Shown piece by piece: positions 12,042 to 22,935 of a stretch of 64,000 bases of DNA. The position numbers were made by a program, and so were the translations under genes. The notes beneath the pieces were generated by a model. The model was not told the origin of the DNA and searched no databases. It saw only the letters and a list, made by a program, of their open reading frames with translations. The DNA is taken from positions 1 to 64,000 of the forward strand of contig JAJFPB010000005.1 in the NCBI GenBank assembly GCA_020881915.1, in the 5' to 3' direction. The first letter of the stretch is position 1. Every line of letters starts with the position of its first letter. This stretch comes from Paramyrothecium sp. XJ0827 (lineage: Eukaryota; Ascomycota; Sordariomycetes; Hypocreales; Stachybotryaceae).

Positions 12042-14112
12042 TTTATTTAGCTACTATTACTTAGTTTCCTATAGGTTTTAGTAGTACTAAAGTTTCTTAG
12101 TAGTATATTATTTATAGTAGATTATAAGGTAATCTCTTATATTTTATTTATTTTAGTATTTCTGTAGTTAATATAGATCTCTCTATAAGACTATAATCTT
12201 ATATTATTTATATATTACTTCCTTAATCTAGTACTGGAGGTCTCTTATATTATATAGTAGAATAATATTCTATTCTCTTATTTTTATTAGGAAGGTTTTA
12301 TTTTCTACCTTTTTATTAAGGTATATTATATATAGGTACTATAAATATAAAATCTATATAATACTATAATATTATAAATAGTTAATATCTATATATAGGT
12401 TATTCTCTTTTTAGATTTTTAGTAGTTATATATATATGGGGTTTAGTAAGGCTTCTTCTATTATAATTATATAAATAAAGATGTTTTTATTTATGTGGGG
12501 GTCCTATTATAATTTCCTTGCTTTTTATATTATATAGTTTATTATTCTTTCTTTGGGGTTATTATCTAAATATTCCTATCCTTTATTTAAGCCCTCTAAA
12601 GATAAGTTACTATTCTTACTTAATATTTTATTAATAATAGTATTAGAGTCTTTAGGACTTAGTATTTATTTCTATAGTTAGGTATCTAGGATTTCTTATA
12701 TATAACTACTTTCTATTATTTCTCTAGCTACTTCCTTAGGGTTTCTTATATATTAGTAGTTCTATAAGTATATCCTATATCTATAGTCCTAATCTAGCTA
12801 TAGTAATATAATCTTAGTATATTATATTATTTTAATAATATAAGTTATAGTAATCTTACCTAGTTATTACTTATCTTTAGTAATTAAAGTAAATCTTCCT
12901 TTTTTCTAGAATTAGTTTTACTTAGGCTATTAATATTCTTAAGTAAAATATCCTTTCTTACTATAATTATAGTAGGTAATATCTACTTTTTAGATTACTT
13001 CTAGCTTTATAGGGCCTAATTTAGTTCTATAGGAGATATTTACTTATTTTTATTACTTTAAGTTATTTATATTATACTTAATATATAAAGTATTTTTATA
13101 TTATCTTTTCTCCCTTTTATATTTAAAGTTATATTTATTAATCTTAATTACTTTATATATATATTCTTCTAATAAGTATTTAGATTATTTAATCTTAATA
13201 AGTTTATTCTTAATCTCCTTCTTATACTTATTATAGAAGATCTTCTTATAGATTTCCTTAGTTTATTCTAACTTTAAAATAATCTATTTAAACTATACTA
13301 TAAAGCTAATATATAACTTAGTTTAGATTATTTTATTAAGATCTTACTCTACTTCTTAGACTTTATTTATAATACTAAAGATCTTTTTAATATATTCTTT
13401 AAACTTATTAAAGTTATAAAAGATCTTCTTTATATCTTCCTTATATTTAATTATAGATTTAGTAATATAATTATAAAGTATAGATTTAAATTAAATAAGG
13501 GCATTACTTTTTAAGCTTTAGGCTATAAACTTAACTTATTTTTTATTTATAATAAAGGTATTAAAGAAGTATAGAAAGTAGGCTCTAAGTATTATAAGGA
13601 ATTTTTAGAGCTTATAAGGGCTTCTATTAAAGGATTTAGGCTTATATAGCTTAATAACTATACCTAGTTCCTTCCTATATTCCCTAGTATTCTATATATC
13701 TAGAAGCCTTTAGAATTAGGCCTTAGTACTTTAGGCTATATAGAAATTAAGATTAGTAGTCTTCTATAGCTATTACTTAAGTTAGGTAATAGTATTCTTA
13801 AGGTAATTAATCTTATAAGACCTAACTAATACTATAGCTATATTAGCTTAGACTTAGTTAATCTTAGTTATAAGGATCTAAACTTATTACTTAAGTATTT
13901 TAATTTCTTAGTCTTTTTTATTATTGGAGTTATTATTTAATTCCTTATCTAGGTCTCTTATCTTAATATTATTCCCAGAGGGGGTCTTAAATAGTATTTC
14001 TTTAACTCTACCCTTACCTTTAGTAGTAGGTATAAAGGGCTTAGAACTTTTTTTTGCTATTATAAGTATTACTTTAAGGAAATAATATACCTTAGAATAA
14101 GAGCTATTAATA
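12042..14112 (-). mobile_element. RIPped Gypsy gag region (minus) plus unassigned AT-rich DNA
   Basis: The reverse complement from 14112 down to about 12900 matches the LTR-adjacent and gag region of the complete Gypsy element (32832-34200), including TATTAATAGCTCTTATTCTA next to the LTR and the Lys-rich stretch before the zinc knuckle. From 12900 to 12042 I recognise nothing. No open frame survives and no pol is present, so the element is truncated. Confidence 0.65.
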
Positions 14113-14716
14113 TATAATAACTAATCTAGACCTAAGTATAGGGTAAGTGGTTTTATAGTTTATTATTTAATATAGGGAATGGGATTCCCTTTTAAAGTAA
14201 TAGATTACTTATTACTAGTTTATAAGATTTCTTCTTTAGAAGCTAGTTAAAGGATATCTTAGGGATTATATATTATTAATAGCTAGTAGGTTCTAATCTA
14301 GATATAATATATAGAACCTCCTATCTATATATATAGTTCCTTTTCCTAGAGTATATAAGAGAGTACTTCCTAGATTATAATATATAATACTTCTAGAAGT
14401 ATTATAAAAGGTAATCCCTTCTAGTAGTACTTCTATACTCCTAGCCTTATTTATAGGAATCTTCTTCTATATAGGTCCCTATTCTTATTAAATATTATTC
14501 TATTTCTATTCTTTTATTCTTAGTCTCTTACTTCTGGCCCTTCTTTTATATTAGTATCTAACAAAGGCTAGTATATTAGGGCTAGCCCGTAGGTTATATT
14601 AGTAGTACAGGAGCTAGCCTTTCTTAAGGCCAGTAGCCCGAGGCTAGTATAGCATTTATATATTATATTATATAACTTTCTACGGCTTACTTATGACCTT
14701 GGGTCAGGTCGTGATA
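14113..14716 (-). mobile_element. Gypsy LTR, full length, minus orientation
   Basis: About 604 bp. On the minus strand it begins TATCACGACCTGACCC (ancestral TGTCACGACC by comparison) and ends ...TTATTATA, matching the 606-bp LTRs of the complete element end to end. It is followed on the minus strand by the gag-side sequence, so it is a 5' LTR. Confidence 0.8.
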
Positions 14717-15036
14717 ACCGATACCTATGCTACCCTAGAGGAGGTAGCTATAGCTAAGAGAGCTAAATATAGGGCCTTAGGACCTTATTTTAGGCCCCTA
14801 ATTCTCTCTATAGGTAGCCTATTTACTAGGGAATTAGCTAAGGCCTATAAGGAGCTATAGAATCTACTAGAGCCTATAGACCGCTACTAGCTAGATACTA
14901 CTATAGCTATTACCCTTACTAAGGCCAGGGCTATAGTAGCTATATCTATAACTAAATAAAGCCCTATAAAGCCTATAGTAGTTATAATAGTTATAACTAG
15001 CTATAAGGAGCTATAACTAGCTATAATAGCTATAGT
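14717..15036. repeat. RIPped repeat with TATAGCTA-type runs
   Basis: Rich in CTATAGTAGC and CTATAACTAGC strings separated by relics of GC-rich sequence such as AAGGCCAGGGC. It looks like RIPped coding or satellite DNA; no family recognised. Confidence 0.4.
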
Positions 15037-15217
15037 AGCTATAAGGGAAGCTATAATAAGGGTTAGTTTTTTATAAGGTTTTTTATATAGAGATTATCTC
15101 TAGATTTTTTCCTTATATAAAGAGATAGAATTTAAATTCCTCTCTTTTCTCTTCTTAGATAAAATACCTAGGGCTATAAGCTATAGATAGTTAAATATAC
15201 CTAATCCTTACCCTAAT
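15037..15217 (+). repeat. left arm of a ~180-bp inverted repeat
   Basis: It matches the reverse complement of 18884-19067, including TAAGGGTTAG, AGAGATTATCTCTAGATTTT, GAATTTAAATTCCTCTCTTT and a CCCTAAT end nearest the island. The arms bracket a 3.67-kb interval that holds the only GC-balanced DNA of this region. They may be ends of one mobile element, or two copies of a dispersed repeat that happen to face each other. Confidence 0.8.
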
Positions 15218-16650
15218 CTTATTCTCTATTTCTCTCTTTAGTATTTTATTCTCTTTCTTCTATAATTCTTTTTTTATTTAATTTACCTACTATAAGCTTT
15301 ACTCTTTAATAAGTAAAATAAAAAGGAAGGCCTCTACTTTAGGTACCTTAGGTAAGGAAATATATATCTTACTTTAAGGTAAACTAAGCTAAAAAGAAAT
15401 TAAATAAGATTTAGCTTTAAAACTTTATATTAGAATTTTATACTTTATAATATTAAATACTTTAAGTAATTTTTAATTTTTTATAAGCTTAGTTATTATT
15501 AATAAGTTTTTAAAAAAAATATTATATTTAATAAAGAAATATAAGTTTAATTAATAAATAAAGATTTTATAATTTTAACTTCCCTATTAATTAGAAATTA
15601 TTTAAAATAAGTATATATTCCTAAATAAGATTAAGTATATACCTAAATATAGAGATATTTAAGTCTAAAAGAGATTAAATAAAAATAATCTCTAGAACTT
15701 TAAACTTAGATTCTTACCTAAGATATTATAATTTCTTTAATAGATCTTTAGATTCTTATATAATTAACTATTAGTAATAACTTTTAAAAGAGTATATAAA
15801 ATTTTATAAAGAAATATAGGTTTTATTTAAAGATAAAATATTTCTAACTTCTACTCCCCTACTAATTAGAAATTCTACTAAGTAATCTAGGTTTTAATTC
15901 TAATTTTTAGATAAAATAGGTATTAGGTATAAATAGTTCTATATTTAATTTAGAAATATAAATAATTAAAAGAATTAATATTTTTAAATTAAGATTATAG
16001 TAGGTACTATAAAACTTTAGATAAAAAGAATTATAAATAATTTAAATATTCTCTTAGCTTTTTTCTTTAATAATAATTTATACTTAATTTTATTATTATC
16101 TCTATTACCTATATTATAGTACTTAGAGATAAGTAAGCTCTCTTTATTATATCTAGTTAATTATAATAAGAAATATAATAAAGAAATAAAATAAATTTAA
16201 GATATAAAGAGATCTTATTAAAGAGAACTTTTCTTAGGAAACTTTTTATATCTTTAAAATAGATTTATAAGAATATTATAATATAATTTATATATTTTAA
16301 TTAATTTAAATTCTTTTTATAGAAATATTATAATACTACTAAATAAATTAGAAATTTTTAAAGAAATACCTAATAAAATTTTAGAGATATATTTTTTAAA
16401 GAAATAAAATTATTTCTAATAAGAACTAATAAGACTAATTTCTTAATAAGAAAAAAAGTAAAGAAAATAAATACTTAGTAATTTCTTATAAATTAAGATT
16501 AATTCTAAAATATTTATAACTATTTTAGTAAATTATTTAACTTCTATAGCTATAATCTCTAATTTAGTATAGAATTTTAGGATTTATATTAATTTAATTA
16601 TTAATTTTTAAAATTAAATTTTTACTTAAACTTTTTTTTTAATACTTTTC
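15218..16650. other. extremely AT-rich gene-free DNA
   Basis: Almost no C or G, many TTAATTAATA-like strings, stops in every frame. Probably fully RIPped transposon sequence; nothing recognisable remains. Composition changes sharply to normal near 16650. Confidence 0.6.
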
Positions 16651-16878
16651 TCTCCCTCTTAACCCAAGCCTGATTCTACTCTCTAATAAGAGGCAGGAGA
16701 CTTATCGTATTCTGAAAGAACTACACATAATAGGAGCATGGGTGTAGTGTCTCTAATGTTAGATGGTGGTCGATGCCGCCGCCCTTTGTATGTTGAAGCA
16801 AACGAAAAGCCCCAAACGAACTCTCGAAAGCTTTTTAATCTATCTTCCCCCACCCGAACAGCAGTAACAAACTTCAGT

Positions 16879-17230
16879 ATGCCAAACCCGTTTGCCATTA
16901 TTGTCGGCGCAGGGCCCTCCGGCATGCTCCTCGCTTTGCTTCTCGCTAAGGCGGGACTACAAGTTCTCCTACTGGAAGCAGCCGATGCGCTGAGTGATGA
17001 GCCCAAAGCAACACACTACGGACCCGGAGCGTTGGACGAGATCGAACGTGCCCGTGTCCTTGCTGATCTGCAGGAGAGAGGTATGACAAGCGACACCGTC
17101 GCTTGAAGGAAAGCGGACGGAAGTAAAATCATCTTCCTGCGGACCGAAAAGTGAAGGGGCGATTATAAGCATGACATGGTTTGCCTGCCACAGAACTTGT
17201 TCAACCCCCTTTTGATGGAGCACGTATGAA
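16879..17230 (+). pseudogene. FAD-dependent aromatic monooxygenase, N-terminal fragment
   Basis: Starting MPNPFAIIVGAGPSGM, the frame shows a Rossmann GxGxxG and a downstream acidic residue (VLLLEAADAL), the FAD site of PheA/TfdB-type hydroxylases. It then runs through TGA at 17104 where relatives have Trp (VA-stop-RKADGSK), another TGA near 17152, and resumes in the same frame as DMVCLPQNLFNPLLMEH, a family motif. A third TGA follows at about 17230 and the remaining ~430 residues are missing. The first stop fits a TGG-to-TGA change, a G-to-A mutation as made by RIP. It lies at the edge of a heavily RIPped block. Not functional. Confidence 0.75.
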
Positions 17231-17748
17231 GTTTTTCTGTTCGACCTTGTGTCATGCCGAGTCGAACTGTCCCTGTTCAACTTGCAGCTCACGTGCTGTC
17301 CACGTGACGCATCCTTAAATCTTATCAGCTGTTCTGTTAGCTCAGGTCGTAACATATCACTCCATGTCTAAGATAAACAATGAAGCCTTTTAGACCAATC
17401 GCACCGAATTAAGGAAAATCCGCCCGTACTATCCCAGCTGAGGAGAGTAAATTTAATCCTCGTGATGTATATATGCATTCCCCCCACTATTCAGCTTGAA
17501 AGGGTTACCTAATATTGGCCGGATAAAGCTTATTAGCCAGCCACTTTCTCCTTATTTCATTCAAATCGGCCGCTGATCAGTACTCAATCCGGAATCTCAG
17601 CTCGTGTGAGGGGACAGTGGCTTCCCTATTCGATTCTGACTGCTTCCAAGTTTTCACGACATAGGTCATTTAATTGCTCTATGAGTAGATCATGATGGTT
17701 GAAAATTGGAGTAACCCCAACTCTGGATCGCAGTTGTGGCGAGACAGG

Positions 17749-17756
17749 TATAAAAT
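17749..17756 (+). promoter_or_regulatory. TATA box of the DUF6923-type gene
   Basis: TATAAAAT lies 104 nt before the ATG at 17853, within the range seen for other genes in the window. Confidence 0.6.
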
Positions 17757-17852
17757 AAGCTCTGCTTGCCGTGTATTTCACTGGATTTATCCGCACTCAT
17801 TAGCATCTCTAATGCATACAGCTTGTAGAACAGCCTATCCAACCTTAACATA

Positions 17853-18779
17853 ATGCCCTCTATTCTCTCTGTCTGCCTCGCCGGGGCACTTGCAGCCTTC
17901 GTACCCGGCGTCTTAACCCAGACCAACGCGCCCAATTACGCTCTCTGCACAATTCTAGGCTGTAACGTCCCGCCAACTATCACTTCGACTGTTATTTCAA
18001 CCATAACCAATACGGCTACTGTTACCGCTCCCTGCCCGACGAAGCCTACTCTGTTTCCCTTCCCCTGCAATCCCGGCGCGTGGATTATACAACGGAACGA
18101 GCTTATATACCTCGACGTACCGAGCGGCCAGGAGGGGGTTGTTATTGCCAGTCTCCGGCCTGGCTCGGGTGATATTAACGCCATGGGTTACCACCCATTC
18201 GAGAACCTTATCTATGCGATTCAGGGCAATGAGCTTCTCCGGATCGGCCTTGATGGCAACTTCGATGTCGTCCTGAATCTTCCGAACCCAACGGCACCAT
18301 ACAATTTAGGCGAGTTTGATCTTGACGGTCAGTTCTGGTTCGGTCGCAACGGCCTTACCTGGTACCGCGTCGACCTCTTCCCTGGGTCGCCGACGTACGG
18401 CCAACTGGTAGGCAGCGGGACTATGGCCCTTCCTGAGGTACTTGAAGTGGCCGACTGGGCGTACACGCCATCTTCAACTGGGTACCTTTACGCCGTTGGT
18501 GTTAGGAACAATGGGGAGATGACGTTGATTCGGTGGTCAACTTCGACGTACCAGTGGCAGACTGTGACTGCGCGTTATGGAAATCTTGCCGAAATCCCAG
18601 ACACCTTTGGGGCAATGGTGGCCACGAGCGATGGAATTCTATACGGTCTAGATAATAAGACCGGTCGAGTATTCAGATTCTCTGTCTTGAATACGAACGC
18701 CGCTAGCTTGCTCGGCCCAGGCACTGCATCTTCTAGAAACGACGGCGCACGGTGCTTCCTACGGCCTAATGTTCCTTAA
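17853..18779 (+). CDS. secreted DUF6923-type (beta-propeller-like) protein
   Basis: 308 residues without introns. Residues 1-22 are a signal peptide (MPSILSVCLAGALAAFVPGV). A short Cys-containing, Thr/Ser-rich stretch (about 30-60, STVISTITNTATVTAP) precedes a compact domain. That domain has repeated strands of the type GYHPFENLIYAI, LDGQFWFG, TGYLYAVGV and DGILYGLDNKTGRVF, and ends SSRNDGARC. This pattern matches the fungal DUF6923 family, which is extracellular, propeller-like and of unknown biochemical role. The ATG is the first in frame and follows a TATAAAAT box by 104 nt. Base composition is normal and the frame is intact. It is the only intact gene inside the inverted-repeat-bounded island. 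Confidence 0.8.
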   Translation: MPSILSVCLAGALAAFVPGVLTQTNAPNYALCTILGCNVPPTITSTVISTITNTATVTAPCPTKPTLFPFPCNPGAWIIQRNELIYLDVPSGQEGVVIASLRPGSGDINAMGYHPFENLIYAIQGNELLRIGLDGNFDVVLNLPNPTAPYNLGEFDLDGQFWFGRNGLTWYRVDLFPGSPTYGQLVGSGTMALPEVLEVADWAYTPSSTGYLYAVGVRNNGEMTLIRWSTSTYQWQTVTARYGNLAEIPDTFGAMVATSDGILYGLDNKTGRVFRFSVLNTNAASLLGPGTASSRNDGARCFLRPNVP

Positions 18780-18883
18780 GTAAATAATAGTGAGGTTCTA
18801 TTAATAGTCTGGGGCGATATAGTGTAGGAGGTTGGGGTTAGAGATAGGGTTTTGCTTTAGCTGGCTGGTTAGTTAGTTAGTTA

Positions 18884-19067
18884 GTTAGGGTTAAGGGTTA
18901 GGTATATTTAACTATCTATAGCTTATAGCCCTAGGCATTTTATCTAAGAAGAGAAAAGAGAGGAATTTAAATTCTATTTCTTTATATAAGGAAAAAATCT
19001 AGAGATAATCTCTATATAAAATACCTTATAAAAAACTTAACCCTTATTATAGCTTCTCTTATAGCTT
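18884..19067 (-). repeat. right arm of the inverted repeat, with telomere-like GTTAGGG
   Basis: Reverse complement of 15037-15217. Its inner end is preceded by a (TTAG)n run, giving GTTAGGGTTAAGGGTTAGG, close to the TTAGGG telomere repeat. Its outer end abuts a truncated Gypsy LTR at 19067. Confidence 0.8.
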
Positions 19068-19250
19068 GTAATAATTAGGGGTAGCCTTATATTACGAGAT
19101 ATAGGGTAACTAAGGATCAGGTAGTATTTATCCTTAGGTAAAATAATAAGAAAGTATCTAAAGTATTTTATATAAGTTATTACTAATTTATAAGAGAATA
19201 ATATAATAAAGATTATCTTAGGAACTATATATTATTAATAGCTAATAATC
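19067..19250 (-). mobile_element. Gypsy LTR fragment, minus orientation
   Basis: Reverse complement of the last ~180 bp of the Gypsy LTR, from its terminal TTATTACA through the TATTAATAGCTA stretch. RIPped and cut internally. Confidence 0.7.
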
Positions 19251-19299
19251 TTTTATTTATTTTAAAGTAAAATCCTTTTATTTATATACTTACTAAGAA

Positions 19300-20229
19300 A
19301 TTTATTAAAATAACCTAAATTTAAGAATCTTAAATAGGGACCTAGATATAATAAAAATAATTTAATAAGGAGATCTAATACCTAGAACCTTAGATATAAT
19401 AATAATAAAGTTAATAATAAAGATATTTATAATAAATATAATATATTATAAGTACTTATAAGGCTTAAGTTATTTATTTTAATAGGAACTTAATAGAGCT
19501 ATTAAGATATTACTATATTACTAAGGTCTATACTAAAATTATTAGTAATATTAAGGCCAAGGCAGTATAGTGCCCTTGCTATGTACCTTTATTAGATATA
19601 CCTAAATAAACCTTATAGCTATAGCTATAGTAATACTAGTAGTAAAGCCAAAGTTAATATAAGTTCTTTAGTAATATATATTACCTGGCCTTAATAAAGT
19701 TAAATTAAACTACTTAAAGAATAGTAATATAAAAATCTACTTATACCCTATCTTATTATAGCTAAAATCTCTATTTATTACTAATACTAATACTAGAAGA
19801 GATCTACTATAATAACTAATCCTTAAGATACTCTCTCTTAAGAAGCTAGAATCTTTAAAGCCTATAGGTAAGAACCCTTTAAGACTATAAGCTATTTTTA
19901 TATATTAACTAAATTAGAAGCCTAAGTTATAGCTAAGGGAGATATTAAAAATAGCTTAATTATTAGTAAGATCTAGTAATTAAAGAAAAGTACTATAGAT
20001 CTAGTTAAGAAATAAGAATTAATTTATATTTAAGATATAGCTAATTAATTTAAGAATAAGAAGCCTAGTAAGGCTAATAGGAAGTTATTTAAGAGTATAA
20101 TAAAGAGATTAGAAAAGATATAAGATTAAATACTAGAGTTAGAATATTAAGCCTTAAGTCTAGCTAGTTAGGCTTATTACTTACTATAAGTATAGTAGGG
20201 TACTAACTAGAGTCCCTAAAGCTCTTGCT
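19300..20229 (+). repeat. RIPped dispersed repeat (also at ~30.95-31.85 kb)
   Basis: Shares long direct matches with 30970-31172 (AACCTTAGATATAATAATAA, GAACTTAATAGAGCTATTAA) and, farther on, with 31740-31850. Stops in all frames. Probably a RIPped transposon body; class not identifiable. Confidence 0.65.
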
Positions 20230-20433
20230 ATTATAGGAGATAATTAGGTAAATTTAACTTATGCTAATTAATAATATTTATTTCTAAATTCTTATTATAT
20301 AATAATATATATTATTTAATATAAGTCTATATAAGCTACTATAGTAATTAAGCTAATTATATAACCTATTATATAACCTTAGTAATAGTAGTAATAATAG
20401 GTCTTTTATTATTAGTACCTAGGAGGAATTTAT
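20230..20433 (+). repeat. dispersed repeat B, copy 1 (uninterrupted)
   Basis: Contains AAGTCTATATAAGCTACTAT and GTCTTTTATTATTAGTACCT. Copies 2 (22715-22837 and 24697-24800) and 3 (40265-40368 and 40974-41095) are split by insertions. This copy shows the empty site for both. Confidence 0.8.
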
Positions 20434-20812
20434 ATACTTATAGTAATTACTTTATTAAAATAATTACTAATATACTTAATTTAATATACTTAATTATAAT
20501 ATATAAATATATAAATATATAAATATAATTAGTTCTTTTCTTATTTAGTATTATATAGAATTTTATTTATATTCTTAGTTTTAAGGTAATTAAGTACTAG
20601 TTCTCTTTTTACTTTACTAGGTAGGAACTATATTTTACTAAATCTCTAAGATAGTAACTATATTATATCTAATATATTCCCCTATTATTTATTTAAGCCT
20701 TTAACTATATTAGTTCTATATAATTATATTCTTAGTAAGAACTAATATATACTTAAGCTATAGCCTACTAGTAGATTTATTTAGCTTTTCTATATAATAT
20801 CTATTATAGCTA

Positions 20813-20862
20813 ACGTACACCACAAGCGAAAGTCACAACTAAGCGAAAGTCACAAAAATCTC
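20813..20862 (+). repeat. left terminal inverted repeat of pogo copy 1
   Basis: Begins ACGTACACCACAAGCG; contains the doubled AAGCGAAAGTCACAA. Perfect inverse of 22618-22667. Confidence 0.95.
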
Positions 20863-20910
20863 TCAACCTACAACCTACCAATTCAATCAACCAATTCTCA
20901 ACAAATCAAC

Positions 20911-22561
20911 ATGCCACAGCTAAATGATGAAGCTAATATTATTCTTGCCCTTCAAGCCCTTCAAAAAGACCCAAAATTAAAAGTCGGGCGCGCTGCATCA
21001 ATCTACCAAGTCTGCAGACAGAAGCTGGGCCGCCGTCACCGAGGCACACCATCTCGACACAATATTATAGCCAATTCCCGTAAACTATCTGATCTTGAGG
21101 AACAGACGATAGTTCAGTATATCCTTTACCTGGATTCACGAGGATTTTCTCCCCGGCTTCGTGGCGTTGAAGATATGGCTAATCGCTTACTTGCTGAGCG
21201 CGACGCGTCTCCCGTTGGAACACATTGGGCTTCCAACTTCGTCAAACGGCAACCAGAGCTCCGGACGCGTTTCTTTCGCAGATATGACTACCAGAGAGCC
21301 AAATGCGAAGATCCAATCGCGATAAGCGCGTGGTTCGCGCTCGTGGCGAACACAATCGCGAAGTATGGCATTGGATCAAATGATATCTATAACTTTGATG
21401 AGACTGGCTTTATGATGGGCGTGATTGCGAACGGTATGGTCATTACAGGCACAGAAAGGCGTGCAAACCCTAAGAAGGTTCAGCCTGGAAACCGTGAGTG
21501 GGTTACAGTCATTGAATCGATCAATGCTGAAGGGTGGGCGCTGCCGCCATTCATCATCGTTGCAGGCCAATATCACCTCTCTAGTTGGTATCGCGAAAAT
21601 AACCTCCCGGGCGATTGGGCTATTGCAACTACTAAAAATGGCTGGACCGATAACGAGACGGGCTTCGAGTGGCTAAAGCACTTCAATCGGCATACAATTC
21701 AGCGATCAAATGGTGCCTATCGTCTCCTGATCCTTGATGGGCATGAGAGCCACCACTCGGTCGCCTTCGAGGATTTTTGCAAGGAGAATAAGATCATCAC
21801 GCTCTGTATGCCGCCTCATTCATCTCACCTGCTCCAGCCTCTTGATGTGGGCTGCTTTGGGCCGCTTAAAAAGGCATATGGACGAGAAATAGAGCATTTG
21901 ATCAAATGCTCTATCACACATGTTTCCAAGACCGAGTTCTTTCCCGCCTTCCACGCCGCACACCAAGCTACTATGACCAAGAAAAATATCGAGGAGGCTT
22001 CCGAGGTGCCGGCCTTGCTCCTCTTGATGCAAACTATGTGATCTCGAAGCTGGATGTGAAGTTAAATACTCCAACGCCTCCTAAGGGAACCCCTGACCTT
22101 CCCGACCCTTGGGTTTCAAAGACCCCAAGACAGTCAGAGAAACTGATTATCAATCCGAATACCTTGAAAAGCGAATTAAAAGACATCAAAGCAGCTCCCC
22201 GGCATCAATTATCCAAGCATTAAGGTCATTGACCAAGGGAACTAAAGCAAACTCGCATCGAATAGCATTATTAGAGTCTGAGGTCAAGGACCTTCGAGAG
22301 GCAAATGTAATACTAAGCCGGCGCCGCAGAAAAAGGAAACGCTTACGCGATGGAGGGACAATGACTGTAGAGGAAGGTCAAGCATCAATTGATCAGACGG
22401 ATGTTGATATGCAGATATTGGCGGAAACATCGAGGAGAGGAGGTTCGGGAGGGTCAGCGCGACCGAGGGAAAGGCGCTGTGGTGTATGCGGCAAGCCCGG
22501 GCATAATGCACGAACATGTAAGGCAGATATTCCAGCCTCTGGAGATAAGTATAGAGATTAA
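20911..22561 (+). pseudogene. pogo/Fot1-type transposase, copy 1, two frameshifts
   Basis: Transposase with DDE_1 fold. Residues 1-110 carry psq/CENP-B-type helix-turn-helix features (RKLSDLEEQTIVQYILYLD, then GVEDMANRLL). The catalytic triad is D163 (NFDETGF), D276 (LILDGHE) and D312 (QPLDVGCF), a DD35D spacing. The C-terminus has a basic stretch and a CCHC zinc knuckle, CGVCGKPGHNARTC. The main frame is open for 376 codons, then shifts near 21996 and again near 22123-22126 (CCCC). Adding one base at each place makes the span divisible by three and gives 550 residues, the normal family length. The catalytic part is unbroken. Status depends on whether the two indels are real. Confidence 0.92.
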
Positions 22562-22617
22562 TTTGAATTGATTTTATGGTCTGCTGTGTTTTGATTGAAT
22601 TTCTTATTGGAAGGGTT

Positions 22618-22667
22618 GAGATTTTTGTGACTTTCGCTTAGTTGTGACTTTCGCTTGTGGTGTACGT
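22618..22667 (-). repeat. right terminal inverted repeat of pogo copy 1
   Basis: Perfect inverse of 20813-20862, ending GTGGTGTACGT and followed by TA. Confidence 0.95.
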
Positions 22668-22714
22668 TAGTATAGGTTATTATTATTCTATTCTAGCTTA
22701 ATTACAAGGTTAGT

Positions 22715-22837
22715 ACAGGTTATAATACTCTTATTATTATAGTAAATAGTTAAGTAAATCTAACTTATTTTAACTAATAATATCTATTCTAAACCAAGTT
22801 CTTATTATATAATAATATATATTACCTAAAGTCTATA
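22715..22837 (+). repeat. dispersed repeat B, copy 2, left part
   Basis: Matches copy 1 up to AAGTCTATA, where pogo copy 2 is inserted at TA; continues at 24697. Confidence 0.75.
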
Positions 22838-22885
22838 ACGTACATGATAAGCGAGTGCACCAACCAAGCGAGTGCACCAAAAATT
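22838..22885 (+). repeat. left terminal inverted repeat of pogo copy 2
   Basis: Begins ACGTACATGATAAGCG with doubled AAGCGAGTGCACCA. Perfect inverse of 24649-24696. Confidence 0.95.
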
Positions 22886-22935
22886 ACTCAATCTCTCCTC
22901 TTTACATCTAATCAACTATTTCTCAACCACCAAAT

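Larger units (their letters stand above)
20813..22667 (+). mobile_element. Fot1/pogo-type DNA transposon, copy 1 (1,855 bp)
   Basis: Bounded by perfect ~50-bp terminal inverted repeats (20813-20862 and 22618-22667) and by TA on both sides (20811-20812, 22668-22669), the target duplication of Tc1/mariner elements. Each terminus holds two direct copies of AAGCGAAAGTCACAA, a likely transposase-binding doublet. It carries one transposase gene. Composition is normal, unlike the RIPped DNA on both sides, so insertion is younger than RIP of the surroundings. Confidence 0.95.

Noticed and set aside
11788..14716. a DNA transposon with long terminal inverted repeats
   Set aside because: The inverted ends are Gypsy LTR sequence, one truncated, and the interior matches Gypsy gag in reverse, so it is a rearranged retroelement.
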